Shown here piece after piece: positions 25,870-34,642 of a stretch of DNA of 43,049 nucleotides. The DNA is from DMER64 sp041654355 (GTDB lineage: Bacteria > Bacteroidota > Bacteroidia > Bacteroidales > UBA932), in the NCBI GenBank assembly GCA_041654355.1, contig JBAZDQ010000014.1:1-43049 (forward strand), written 5' to 3'. Made by a program: the position numbers and the translations under genes. Below the pieces are notes generated by a model, which worked only from the letters and a program-made list of their open reading frames with translations, searched no databases and had not been told where the DNA came from. The first letter of the stretch is position 1. Every line of letters begins with the position of its first letter.

Positions 25870-27157
25870 GCTGATCCATTAGTTTTACTGCTTTACGCAT
25901 TTTTTCATTATACACTTGCGCTTTAAGCTCAGGATCGGGTATAATTTCCACTTCCGGTGCAACGCGAACTTTGGCTCTGAATTTATCCTTGATTCCCTTG
26001 CAGATATCCTCCGGAATTTCCGGATGTCCTTCTTTCAGGGATATCTTCACATGTACATCGTCAGTTCCCAGAGCGTTGCTGCGCAAGATTACCTGGTAGC
26101 AGCTAATATATGGAATATCTTCCAATACATCAAAAAGGGAAGGGGGATATAAGGTAGTTCCTTTGAATTTGATCATCTGGTTTTTACGTCCCAGCAACGG
26201 ACTGATACGCATTGTTTTTCGTCCGCATTCGCAAGGCTCGTAATGGAAACGGGCCAAATCTCCGGTACGGAAACGAAGCAGGGGCATTCCTTCCAGCTTC
26301 AGGTTGGTGATCACCAGCTCGCCCGGTTCTCCCATGGGGACCACCCGGTTGTTTTCGTCAATCAATTCGCAAATGACAAGTTCCGGAATGTGGTGTCCTC
26401 CCTTTCCATAGGGACATTCACAAAAAGTGGCTCCCAGTTCGGTTGAAGCATAAGTGGAAATCAGTTGTATATCCCATTTTTCACGAATGTGTTTTCCCAG
26501 TATATTCAATGAAAAGTCCTGGTTACGAAGATTTTCGCCAATACAAACGGCTTTCTTTACACTGGAATTAAGGTAATCAATCCCATGTTCTTCCGCGTAT
26601 TCTATCAACCTCAGGATAAAAGAGGGTACACAGATGATCGTATTGGGTTTCATCCTCAGGATGGTATCCCATTGCAATTCGGGCATGCCGTTCCCTACAC
26701 GGATAATCCCTGCTCCCAGGCTCCGTATCCCTAAAAAATAAGCCAGGCCCGCCACAAAGCGTTTGTCCATGGTAGTCATCAACTGGACTATATCTCCGGG
26801 TTTTGTTCCGGCACATTCAAAAGAAACCTTTTCGTTATAAGCAAGCCTGTCCAGGTCCCGGTCGGTTAATGCGTAGGTGGCAGGATCGCTCAATGTTCCG
26901 GATGTGGTAACGTAATCTATCAATTGGTCTTTGTGAACACAAAGAAAATCTTCGTTGTATTGTTGAAGATCGCTTTTCTGCGTAAAGGGAATGTATTGAA
27001 GGTCTTCCAGTGTCCTGATTTTTCGAATATCTATACCTTCACGCTGAAACATCTTTTTATAAAAAGGTGATCTTTCGTTGAAATAGGATAATTCCCGCCT
27101 CAGCAGGTTTTCCTGGAACAGTTTGATCTCACCGGTAGATGTGTATTTAATATCCAT
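25850..27157 (-). CDS. PaaK/CapK-like adenylate-forming ligase
   Basis: Adenylate-forming enzyme of the phenylacetate-CoA ligase/CapK group, 435 residues, no signal peptide. Seen: phosphate loop DYVTTSGTLSDPATYAL (about 83-99), STYASTELGATFCECPYG with a Cys cluster, GELVITNL, LLRFRTGDLA, and a second cluster EPCECGRKTMRISPLLGRKN typical of the zinc-binding members. The small C-terminal domain ends QVYNEKMRKAVKL, holding the likely catalytic Lys. In aryl-polyene and flexirubin clusters such ligases activate an aromatic acid (4-hydroxybenzoate or coumarate type) as CoA or ACP thioester; here that is an inference. Its stop overlaps the acyltransferase start by 20 bases. Confidence 0.85.
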   Translation of the reverse strand: MDIKYTSTGEIKLFQENLLRRELSYFNERSPFYKKMFQREGIDIRKIRTLEDLQYIPFTQKSDLQQYNEDFLCVHKDQLIDYVTTSGTLSDPATYALTDRDLDRLAYNEKVSFECAGTKPGDIVQLMTTMDKRFVAGLAYFLGIRSLGAGIIRVGNGMPELQWDTILRMKPNTIICVPSFILRLIEYAEEHGIDYLNSSVKKAVCIGENLRNQDFSLNILGKHIREKWDIQLISTYASTELGATFCECPYGKGGHHIPELVICELIDENNRVVPMGEPGELVITNLKLEGMPLLRFRTGDLARFHYEPCECGRKTMRISPLLGRKNQMIKFKGTTLYPPSLFDVLEDIPYISCYQVILRSNALGTDDVHVKISLKEGHPEIPEDICKGIKDKFRAKVRVAPEVEIIPDPELKAQVYNEKMRKAVKLMDQRENNPG

Positions 27158-27168
27158 ATCCTTAGGTA

Positions 27169-28026
27169 TTATTGGATTATTTCTTTGTCAAGCCACAGCA
27201 AAAATTCCTGCATCCACAACAGGGCAGTTTCATTATTCCCTTCTTCATCGTACCCGAACCCGTGACCTCCTTCCTTATAGATCAACAAACGATGGTCAAT
27301 CTGCCTTTTTTCAAGAACAGCACTATAACGGAGGGTATTTTCAGGATCTACTACGGGGTCATCCATGCAGGTCATCAGGAATACCGGGGGCATATCGTCT
27401 CTTACATTTTCCTCAAGCGACAATTTTTTGCGTAAGCTAACCGGATGGTTTGCAGCAAGCAGATTCCTGCGTGATTTAACATGAGTTATTCCGTCTGCCA
27501 TGGAAACTACGGGATAGATCATGGCGACGAATGCCGGTCTCAGGCTTACAGAAGGTTCCAACCCGTAATGCGCCAGGAAATTGGTGTCGTAATAGGTCCC
27601 CATCCATCCGGCCAGGTGTCCTCCTGCCGAAAAACCCATCAATCCCACTTGATCCGGATTGATCCCGAATTCAGATGCGTTCTCTTTTACCAGCATTACA
27701 GCCCGCTGGATATCCTCCATCATGGTAGGGTAGTTGTAACCGTACATGCTTGTACTGTAACGTAGTACAAACGCAGAATACCCCTTCTGTGCCAATGCTT
27801 CCGCAACCCGGTGTCCTTCGTTGTTTATTCCAAGGTGGTGGTAACTGCCGCCCGGAAGAATAATGATCCCGGTTCCCGTGGAATGAGCTGCCCGGGGTGC
27901 ATAATACCACAACCGGACCCTGCTTTTTTCCCGTATTCCTTCCCAGGGGCGGAAAACCTCCTGTGCCTGTATGGTAAGGCTCAGGGTAATAAAAAAGATT
28001 AAAGCTAAAGAACGTTTATTCTCCAT
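27169..28026 (-). CDS. secreted alpha/beta-hydrolase (esterase-like)
   Basis: Exported alpha/beta-hydrolase of the carbohydrate-esterase/lipase type, 285 residues. Signal peptide about 1-21 (ending IQAQ). Oxyanion region ILPGGSYHHLGINNEG near 56-71, nucleophile elbow GFSAGGH (S133), acidic residue in MDDPVVDPEN, and His in EGGHGFGY near 259. This arrangement is common in Bacteroidota acetyl-xylan or acyl esterases. It overlaps the small protein gene upstream by 11 bases and precedes the ligase gene by 11 bases. In this operon it could remove or edit ester groups on the exported lipid, but a generic esterase role is equally possible. Confidence 0.83.
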   Translation of the reverse strand: MENKRSLALIFFITLSLTIQAQEVFRPWEGIREKSRVRLWYYAPRAAHSTGTGIIILPGGSYHHLGINNEGHRVAEALAQKGYSAFVLRYSTSMYGYNYPTMMEDIQRAVMLVKENASEFGINPDQVGLMGFSAGGHLAGWMGTYYDTNFLAHYGLEPSVSLRPAFVAMIYPVVSMADGITHVKSRRNLLAANHPVSLRKKLSLEENVRDDMPPVFLMTCMDDPVVDPENTLRYSAVLEKRQIDHRLLIYKEGGHGFGYDEEGNNETALLWMQEFLLWLDKEIIQ

Positions 28027-28396
28027 TAAAAATAAGCTCTTTTATTTCTTCATCCGATAATTGCTTATATGTCGGATTTACAAACTTCCCGTTTTCCCGG
28101 CAAAAATTCACCCGGTAATACTCTTCGGCGTAAAAAGAAAGACGGGATTTGGTGTCGGGATTGCATTCAACGTAGATAACGTTATCGGGGTCTAATCCCT
28201 TGGCTTTGCATATTTGTTCAAACAGCAATCCTCCGGCGTAAGTAACGGATGATCCGGGGTTGTGCTGGTAAATTTCAGTTGCGATGACTACATATTTTCC
28301 ATTACGATCCAGGATCCTCAGTCCACATTTTGAAGGTACATCCCATTTGCCATTAAAATTAAAAATTTCATCAAAATGTTTACTTTGAACTTCCAT
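28016..28396 (-). CDS. small protein of unknown function in polyene operon
   Basis: Predicted 126-residue soluble protein, no signal peptide or membrane helix. I recognise no family. It is well embedded: four bases after the radical SAM stop and overlapping the esterase start by 11 bases. Composition is mixed alpha/beta, with an aromatic-rich centre (RILDRNGKYVVIATEIYQHN) and two separated Cys residues (CGLRI near 24, IYVECNP near 79) plus one at about 101. The end (TYKQLSDEEIKELIFNGE) is acidic and helical. The absence of shadow-ORF features and its tight junctions argue it is real. Confidence 0.7.
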   Translation of the reverse strand: MEVQSKHFDEIFNFNGKWDVPSKCGLRILDRNGKYVVIATEIYQHNPGSSVTYAGGLLFEQICKAKGLDPDNVIYVECNPDTKSRLSFYAEEYYRVNFCRENGKFVNPTYKQLSDEEIKELIFNGE

Positions 28397-28400
28397 AACT

Positions 28401-29693
28401 TTAATTGTTGCCTATTGTACGTTTAACATCTTTTCCAAACGATTTGTTCATCAGTTTTCTGTCACGGGGTTTCCACGTTCCGTCTTCCATTTCACGTCTC
28501 ATTACCCGGGTAAAAAGTTTGGTCATTTTCAATTCCTGGGATTCTTCCTTGTAGAATGAATTCCAGGCATAATCGTACAGTTCCTGTAATTTTTCCGGAG
28601 TTACCTGGGCCGGCTGGTAGACTACCTGTCCGGCGTTGTAATGGTCCCAGTTGTAATCGGTGATCCTGCCTCTGCGCATCATATCGTCGTATGCTTTGGT
28701 GTGAGGGAACGGTGCCAGGATGGTAAACTCGGCAAGGTCCAGATCTATTTCCAAAAGAAAATCTATCAGGCGACGCATGTCGTCCTCGGATTGGTTGTCA
28801 AGTCCCAGCAGGATGGTCCCTTCCACGCCTATTCCGTAATCATGGTAACGTTTGATCCGCTCCTTGATGTAATCGGATGTGTCAAAAACGGCCTGATAGA
28901 CGTACCAGGCTCCTGCCTGGGCGGCCAGATCCAGGATCTTGGGATCGTCTTCTATGGTATGGCTGATCCATTTCTTTTTCATAGGGATCATTTCCTTGAA
29001 AAGCTGCATTTCCCATTCCTTGTTCTGCGCCAGTGAGTTGTCTACAATGAACAGACGGTTGTTGTCAATGGTTTCCAGTTCTTCCAGGACTTTGTCAAAG
29101 GGGCGTGCCCGGAACTGACGGCCGCCCAGATAGGATACGGCGCAGGGATAACAATTGAAACGGCATCCGCGTGAGGCGTGGAACAGGTCCACCATCTGAA
29201 CGCCTTTATGATTGTATAATTCCCTTTTGTACAGGTCCCTTCTGGCAGGGCCTACCAGTTCAATGGGAGGCAATTGCCCCATATAATTGTATACTTTTTT
29301 TAACTGACCTTTTTCCCAGTCTCCAATGAGTTCTTCCATACGGCCTTCGGCTTCTCCCAGGAACACGGCATCTGCGTGCTCAATGGTTTCTTCTGCATGG
29401 AGCATGGTGGATATTCCTCCGAATATCACCTTTTTACCTCTTTTTCTGAATTCTGCGGCAATGGCCCATCCGCGCTTTACCTGTGTGGATAACATCATGG
29501 AAATGGCCACCAAATCACAAGATTCTTCAAAATCAATTGTTTCTACGTTTTCGTCTGTAAAGGATACTTCTACATGCGGAGGCAGGGCTGCTGCGAATAC
29601 TACGGGGCCGTGAGGAGGCAGGTTGAATGTGGTTTGTCCTTTGAGCTTCTCCCAGCGTGGGTATATAAGTTTCAGCTTAATAGTTGTTGACAT
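28401..29693 (-). CDS. B12-binding-type radical SAM enzyme
   Basis: Radical SAM enzyme with an N-terminal cobalamin-binding-like Rossmann domain, 430 residues from the ATG at 29693 (a TTG two codons earlier is less likely). N-terminal about 1-150: LKLIYPRWEKLKG, CDLVAISMMLSTQ, KVIFGGISTMLHAEETIEHA, ADAVFLGEAEG; the cobalamin-base motif DxHxxG is not seen. Cluster motif C177-R-F-N-C181-Y-P-C184 in SRGCRFNCYPC. The core is about 170-350, and the C-terminal part is basic (GTWKPRDRKLMNKSFGKDVK). Members of this broad class methylate or rearrange unactivated carbons. Here it is tightly linked to the CrtI-like flavoprotein, so it probably modifies the polyene chain or head group; that is inference. 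Confidence 0.85.
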   Translation of the reverse strand: MSTTIKLKLIYPRWEKLKGQTTFNLPPHGPVVFAAALPPHVEVSFTDENVETIDFEESCDLVAISMMLSTQVKRGWAIAAEFRKRGKKVIFGGISTMLHAEETIEHADAVFLGEAEGRMEELIGDWEKGQLKKVYNYMGQLPPIELVGPARRDLYKRELYNHKGVQMVDLFHASRGCRFNCYPCAVSYLGGRQFRARPFDKVLEELETIDNNRLFIVDNSLAQNKEWEMQLFKEMIPMKKKWISHTIEDDPKILDLAAQAGAWYVYQAVFDTSDYIKERIKRYHDYGIGVEGTILLGLDNQSEDDMRRLIDFLLEIDLDLAEFTILAPFPHTKAYDDMMRRGRITDYNWDHYNAGQVVYQPAQVTPEKLQELYDYAWNSFYKEESQELKMTKLFTRVMRREMEDGTWKPRDRKLMNKSFGKDVKRTIGNN

Positions 29694-29709
29694 ATTCAAG
29701 TATTAGTGG

Positions 29710-31176
29710 TTATGCGTTTTTTATTTGTTTTATCAGAGAATCTATTCCTGTAATTGCCCCGCACGTGAGTACGGATCCTATGATAACGCCCATGATCCCG
29801 TGGGCATTAATGTTCTGTCCGGCCAGGTAAAGATTGGGAACTTTGGTCAAATGTGAAATAAAGCTTTCGGCCGGGGCATTTTTATCACGCAGTATTCCGT
29901 ACATAGAGCCCTCCAGTGTTCCTGTATAATCCCTGTAAGTCAAGGGAGTAGAAGTCCAGAAATCTTCTATGTGGCTTATGGTTCCGGGAAACTGTTTTTC
30001 CAGATTCAAAAGCATTTGTTGTGCCTTGCGGGCTTTAAAATCCTCGTATTCGGCACCTCTTTCTCCCGGGGGCAGGTCTTTCCAGGGGATCACATCTTCC
30101 CAGCCCATACTTTCAAACAGGACGGCACTTCTCACGAATTTCTGATCCTGCCGGTCACACATGTGCATATAGAAGAAATGTCCGTCCCATACGGATCTCC
30201 CGGGGTAATGGTAATAGTTGTAATTCAGGTAAGGAACTTTGTTTTCCCGGAATTTGATATAGACGGTGAAATTGGATAGCGTCTGTTTAATGTTGCGTAT
30301 CCTTTTTTTGTAGGCTTTACGTATCAAGTGGGTGTCTACCATATCCATCAGCAGGGCGGGATGAATATCAGAGATCACGTGAGATCCTTCTATGACTTCA
30401 TTATTAAGCAGTGTGACGCCGGTAGCCCCGTTATGGTCAAAGTTAACTTTATTTACAGGCATTCCGGTAATAATTTCACCCCCCATTTCACGAATAGAGT
30501 CGCAAAGTAAATGGACAATTATATCGCTCCCCCCCACAAAACGGAACGCACTTTTATTGTAAAAATCTGTAATAAGCGCGTGGTAATACAATGGGGTTTT
30601 ATCTGCCACACCTCCGTACAGCGGCATAATTCCCGCCAATACGTTTTGCAATTTTTCATCGTCGGTAAGCGAACGGATGTATTCGGCCACGCCTATTTGC
30701 ATATTGGAACTGTCCATCCAGTAAGGATTCTCCATATTCTTAAATGAATACAGGGGGGAACGTTCGGCAATGGCTTCCATACGGCGCATATACAAACTGA
30801 TGGAATTCCTTTCCTTCGGGAAATGGCGTGAAAGAATATCCGTAAAAGCTTCATGACCGTTGGCATAAGCGTAACGGTCTCCCAGGTAGGAAACAACGTC
30901 GTATCCCGCTTCATCAAGGCGGCTTAGTTCAATCTTATCTGTAAGGGAAAGGTATTTGAAAAAACGGTGCAGCGACTGGCCTTCGTCCATACTGCCAATG
31001 TAATGCATACCGGTCTCGAATTTTACGCCTTTACGCAGGAACGTTTGCAAACATCCGCCCGGTATGTCGTGTTTTTCAATGATGGCAACTTTCAATCCGT
31101 TCTTCGCCAGAATGTATCCGCACACCAGGCCACCCAACCCGCTTCCAATAATTACTACATCGTATTTTTTACTCAT
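29710..31176 (-). CDS. CrtI-like FAD-dependent oxidoreductase
   Basis: Flavoprotein of the phytoene desaturase / retinol saturase group, 488 residues from ATG 31176 (the frame has a GTG one codon earlier). The FAD-binding fold opens DVVIIGSGLGGLVCGYILAK, followed by IIEKHDIPGGCLQTF. A C-terminal FAD segment lies in VPNLYLAGQNINAHGIMGVI. Other family points are GGSDIIVHLL near 220 and DIHPALLMDM. Members add or remove double bonds in long hydrophobic chains. In this operon it could saturate, desaturate or isomerise the polyene. Its start overlaps the MMPL gene stop by eight bases, and the radical SAM start is 16 bases on. Confidence 0.86.
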   Translation of the reverse strand: MSKKYDVVIIGSGLGGLVCGYILAKNGLKVAIIEKHDIPGGCLQTFLRKGVKFETGMHYIGSMDEGQSLHRFFKYLSLTDKIELSRLDEAGYDVVSYLGDRYAYANGHEAFTDILSRHFPKERNSISLYMRRMEAIAERSPLYSFKNMENPYWMDSSNMQIGVAEYIRSLTDDEKLQNVLAGIMPLYGGVADKTPLYYHALITDFYNKSAFRFVGGSDIIVHLLCDSIREMGGEIITGMPVNKVNFDHNGATGVTLLNNEVIEGSHVISDIHPALLMDMVDTHLIRKAYKKRIRNIKQTLSNFTVYIKFRENKVPYLNYNYYHYPGRSVWDGHFFYMHMCDRQDQKFVRSAVLFESMGWEDVIPWKDLPPGERGAEYEDFKARKAQQMLLNLEKQFPGTISHIEDFWTSTPLTYRDYTGTLEGSMYGILRDKNAPAESFISHLTKVPNLYLAGQNINAHGIMGVIIGSVLTCGAITGIDSLIKQIKNA

Positions 31177-34100
31177 CACTTAGCGGTTTTTCCGTATAAG
31201 TCAGGTTTTCCGGAACCCCTGTGCAATGGGCTGCCAGGGCTCTTTTTTCCGGGTCTGCAATATACGCTTTTATCTTCAGATTTTTGCGAACAAGTGAGGC
31301 TGTCAGGGCAAATTCTCCCTGTCCGGGATCTTCCAGGTAATACTCACCTGTCAGCGGCAGGGTTTGTATCAGGTCGTTGAAATTATGGTTTGTGCGCATT
31401 ATCCGGCGAGCCGAGGCCCTTATCGTTTTTCCCTTGTACAGGTAATTGTTCAGCACCTTGTCCGCAAAATAATCCGCGTTTTCCATCTGTGCCGAGAGGG
31501 ATTTGTACTCCCTTATGAACAGCTTGCGAACGGCCTTGCTCCGATCGCGGTATGTCTCGCCGTACGAAAGGTCATCGTGGTGGATCGCGGGTAGAATTTT
31601 TATGGTCATCCGTCCCTTTCGCAGCAAAAGATCTTCTTTAGGCAGCACGAATCCGAATCCGTGCAGCAGTACCGGTGTGATGTCCAGTCCCAGTGTCCCG
31701 GCAAGATGAAAGGCGCCTTTATGAAAACGGAGAATAGAACAATCCGCAGAACGCGTTCCTTCCGGAAAGATCATCACGGAATATCCGTTGGCTACCCGGT
31801 CCCTGATATGATCCACATGGGTATGCATATATTCTATGGGCAGGAAATCGGCAAAACGCAGGATCCCCCTGTAGAAAGGGGAATTCCACTCCCTGTTGTT
31901 TGTCATGATGATAATCTTTGGGTGGAGCATGATAACGGCCATCAGGTCCAGGTGACTCTGGTGGTTTGCCACAATGACCGATGGACGCGAAAAATCCGCA
32001 TTTTCCTTTCCCAGGAGCTCCGTTTGAGTCTCTGGAACCCGGAAGGTTACAAAACGGCAAATACCCTGCAGAATCCTGTGAAAACGCAGTTTGTTCCGTT
32101 CGTTCCTGCCACCGAACACCAACAGGAACCTACCGGCCAGGCTCAGGTATACCACTCCCATCAGAAAAAATGTGAAAGATACGGCCGAATGGAAAAAATT
32201 CCTGATCGTTAGCGGCTCGTCCCGGTATTTTCCGCGTTTAGTCACCAGCAGCCTGTACAGGAACGGAGGAACCACATAGGCTGTTATGACAACGGATACC
32301 ATTCCAATAATGGTGACCTGGGCCAGGGAGCGCATTGCCGGATGTTTTGCCAGTATGAGCGATCCGATACCGGCCAGCATAATCAGGGCTGATAAAGCCA
32401 CCGTATTTTTATACGTACCCAGCATCTTTTTCCGGTAGGTATATTCATAAATCATCCCTTCGGTAATGAAAATGGTATAATCATCACCCAGGCCGAATAT
32501 GAAAGTGGCCAGTATGATATTCACTATGTTAAACTGTATGTTGAACAGGCTCATTATCCCCAGGATCCATATCCAGCTGATAGCAAGGGGAGTAAAAGCT
32601 ATCAGGCTCAGTTCAAGACGCCCGAAAGACAATGTCAGGAAAAGGAATACAATGAATCCGCATATAAAAAGTACATAATCAAAATCTGAAGACAGCGATG
32701 CTATCATCATACGGGTTACGGATCCTACATCAAAGGCAAAGGTATGGCTTCCCGCTTCATTCAGTTCCCGTTCCGTTTGAGATGCTTTTTCCGGATCTAT
32801 ATGCAGCATGGTATAGACCATACTTCTTTCCGGCTTTTCCACTATGTAGTTTCCGGCAAGATGAATTATTATGGGTTCAAAATCGTTTATTTCCAGAGGG
32901 ATATACGTACGCGTAAGTAGTGTTTCCAGACTTGAAAAAGAACCTTCCCTGAATCCCAGCTCCTTTGCCGTACTGTTGAAGCAATCCCTAAAATCCTCCT
33001 TGCGGGTGTCCCAGAAACCGTTCCACCGTGCAATACGTTCCTCCTGTTTGGAGCGGGAAGGCAGAAAATTGCCAATCCCTGAATGACGGTATTCCTCAAT
33101 ACGGGGCTGTACAGCTTCATAATGTTCCAGTGCCTGGTCCAGTGTTGTCCCTTCAGACACAAAATACATAACATGCTGAGATCCCTGTGTCTGATCCAGC
33201 ATTTTATTCAAACTGCTGCGCTGCCCGGAAGTCATATAATTGATGGACTGCATGTCTGCGTTGAAAACCGCACCTTTATTAATAACCAGGAAGAAAATAG
33301 TCAAAAGCAGCAATCCACCCGTGATCCATTTGTTCTTTTCCGGATAAGAATCTGCCAGCCTGCCAAAATGAAAATGTCCCGAAACCGGTTTCCGGGAAGG
33401 GATCATGTGCGGCAGGAAGATCAGTACAAACAATATGGTTCCCAGCAGCAGGAGGGTGGCAAACAATCCAAAACTGCGCATAGCCGGGGAACTGATAAAG
33501 AGCAAACTCAGAAACGCCCCCATAGTTGTAATGTTTCCCGTGGTAAGGGGGGAAACGATGTCCGCTAAGGTACGGCGGGGAGTGAAACCTTCCCTTATAT
33601 GAGAAAGAAAATGCAACGGGTAATTCACGGCAATTCCCACGATCACGGAACCGGCTCCGATGGCTATCAGGGACAGGGAAGAGGTCAGGACTCCGGATAT
33701 GGCAAAGGCAAAGAGCGATCCCGCCAAAACAGAAATACCTATAAGCAGGATATGCTTGAAATTCCTGAAATACAAAGCCAGCAGGAAAGCAATGACCGCA
33801 AGGGCAACGGCTACTGATATCCATGTGTCCTGCTTTATACGGTTGGCATTGGTCAGGGCAATGTAAGCAGCTCCGAAAGGACTGGCATGTACTTCCTGTT
33901 CGAATTCCTGGTGGGTTTCTTCTATGGCCCGGTCTATGGCTGCAATGAGTTTTTTGTTATTCCCTGTATCGGCAGTGGGATACCTGGAATCTATGGTAAT
34001 TACGGCCTCTGAACCGTCCATGGAAAAGATGTGATCCGAATGGATCATAAACCGGTCTTCCATGCTGAATCCCTTCAGTTTTTCAAGTAACGGACCTGAA

Positions 34101-34642
34101 AACAACAGCGGATCCTGAAGCAATGTACTTTTCAATACCATCCCGGCCGGGGAAAGTAAAGTCTTTTTAACCTGTTCCAGACGTCCCCGGATAACCTCCG
34201 GACGTAGGAGTGAATCCATAACCTTATAATCTTCCTCTTCCAAAAAATAAGGCATGTTAGATGTTACAAAACTGCTGATATCCAGCATTGTAGAAGGATC
34301 AATACGCCAGGTTATCCCGGCTATATTTTCCCGGGCCGGTCCCTGTTCCAACAACCCGGCCAGGTGGTCGGAAGCAGCCATCAACAAATCCTTGTTTGGC
34401 ATTGCCCCGGGTTCTGCCATAGCAATGTTTATAATGATCTTGCTGGCTCCTCCTATGTTCCGGTAAGCGTAGTCAATACGTTCATGTTCTTTGTCCGGAG
34501 TCAGGAAACCCGATATATCCTCATCAAAATCCAGCAGTAAAAGACCCCCGGCAGCAAGCGCTGTGCAGCAGGCAAGCAAGAGGTAAAGTTGTCGGGTGTG
34601 CTTGCGGAAATGATCGAATATTTTCAGGAACGTTTGAACCAT
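31169..34642 (-). CDS. MMPL-type exporter fused to PlsC acyltransferase, methyltransferase-like tail
   Basis: Large inner-membrane protein, 1157 residues, three parts. (1) About 1-780: RND/MMPL-type transporter with two six-helix bundles around periplasmic domains; AIGAGSVIVGIAVNYPLHFL and FIFGLGDDYTIFITEG are the two helix-4 equivalents. (2) About 880-1030: PlsC-like acyltransferase with VANHQSHLDLM (H894, D899, HX4D) and FPEGTRSA (E961). (3) About 1090-1157: a segment resembling the start of a SAM-dependent methyltransferase (EYYLEDPGQGEFAL, then IKAYIADPEKRALAAHC) that ends before any further motif. MMPL exporters of aryl-polyene and flexirubin clusters are thought to move the lipid to the outer membrane. 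It overlaps the GT2 gene by 19 bases and the CrtI-like gene by eight. Confidence 0.9.
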   Translation of the reverse strand: MVQTFLKIFDHFRKHTRQLYLLLACCTALAAGGLLLLDFDEDISGFLTPDKEHERIDYAYRNIGGASKIIINIAMAEPGAMPNKDLLMAASDHLAGLLEQGPARENIAGITWRIDPSTMLDISSFVTSNMPYFLEEEDYKVMDSLLRPEVIRGRLEQVKKTLLSPAGMVLKSTLLQDPLLFSGPLLEKLKGFSMEDRFMIHSDHIFSMDGSEAVITIDSRYPTADTGNNKKLIAAIDRAIEETHQEFEQEVHASPFGAAYIALTNANRIKQDTWISVAVALAVIAFLLALYFRNFKHILLIGISVLAGSLFAFAISGVLTSSLSLIAIGAGSVIVGIAVNYPLHFLSHIREGFTPRRTLADIVSPLTTGNITTMGAFLSLLFISSPAMRSFGLFATLLLLGTILFVLIFLPHMIPSRKPVSGHFHFGRLADSYPEKNKWITGGLLLLTIFFLVINKGAVFNADMQSINYMTSGQRSSLNKMLDQTQGSQHVMYFVSEGTTLDQALEHYEAVQPRIEEYRHSGIGNFLPSRSKQEERIARWNGFWDTRKEDFRDCFNSTAKELGFREGSFSSLETLLTRTYIPLEINDFEPIIIHLAGNYIVEKPERSMVYTMLHIDPEKASQTERELNEAGSHTFAFDVGSVTRMMIASLSSDFDYVLFICGFIVFLFLTLSFGRLELSLIAFTPLAISWIWILGIMSLFNIQFNIVNIILATFIFGLGDDYTIFITEGMIYEYTYRKKMLGTYKNTVALSALIMLAGIGSLILAKHPAMRSLAQVTIIGMVSVVITAYVVPPFLYRLLVTKRGKYRDEPLTIRNFFHSAVSFTFFLMGVVYLSLAGRFLLVFGGRNERNKLRFHRILQGICRFVTFRVPETQTELLGKENADFSRPSVIVANHQSHLDLMAVIMLHPKIIIMTNNREWNSPFYRGILRFADFLPIEYMHTHVDHIRDRVANGYSVMIFPEGTRSADCSILRFHKGAFHLAGTLGLDITPVLLHGFGFVLPKEDLLLRKGRMTIKILPAIHHDDLSYGETYRDRSKAVRKLFIREYKSLSAQMENADYFADKVLNNYLYKGKTIRASARRIMRTNHNFNDLIQTLPLTGEYYLEDPGQGEFALTASLVRKNLKIKAYIADPEKRALAAHCTGVPENLTYTEKPLSDE

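Noticed and set aside
33279..33824. A 181-codon frame within the MMPL gene
   Set aside because: Overlaps the membrane domain of a supported gene in another frame and has an improbable composition.
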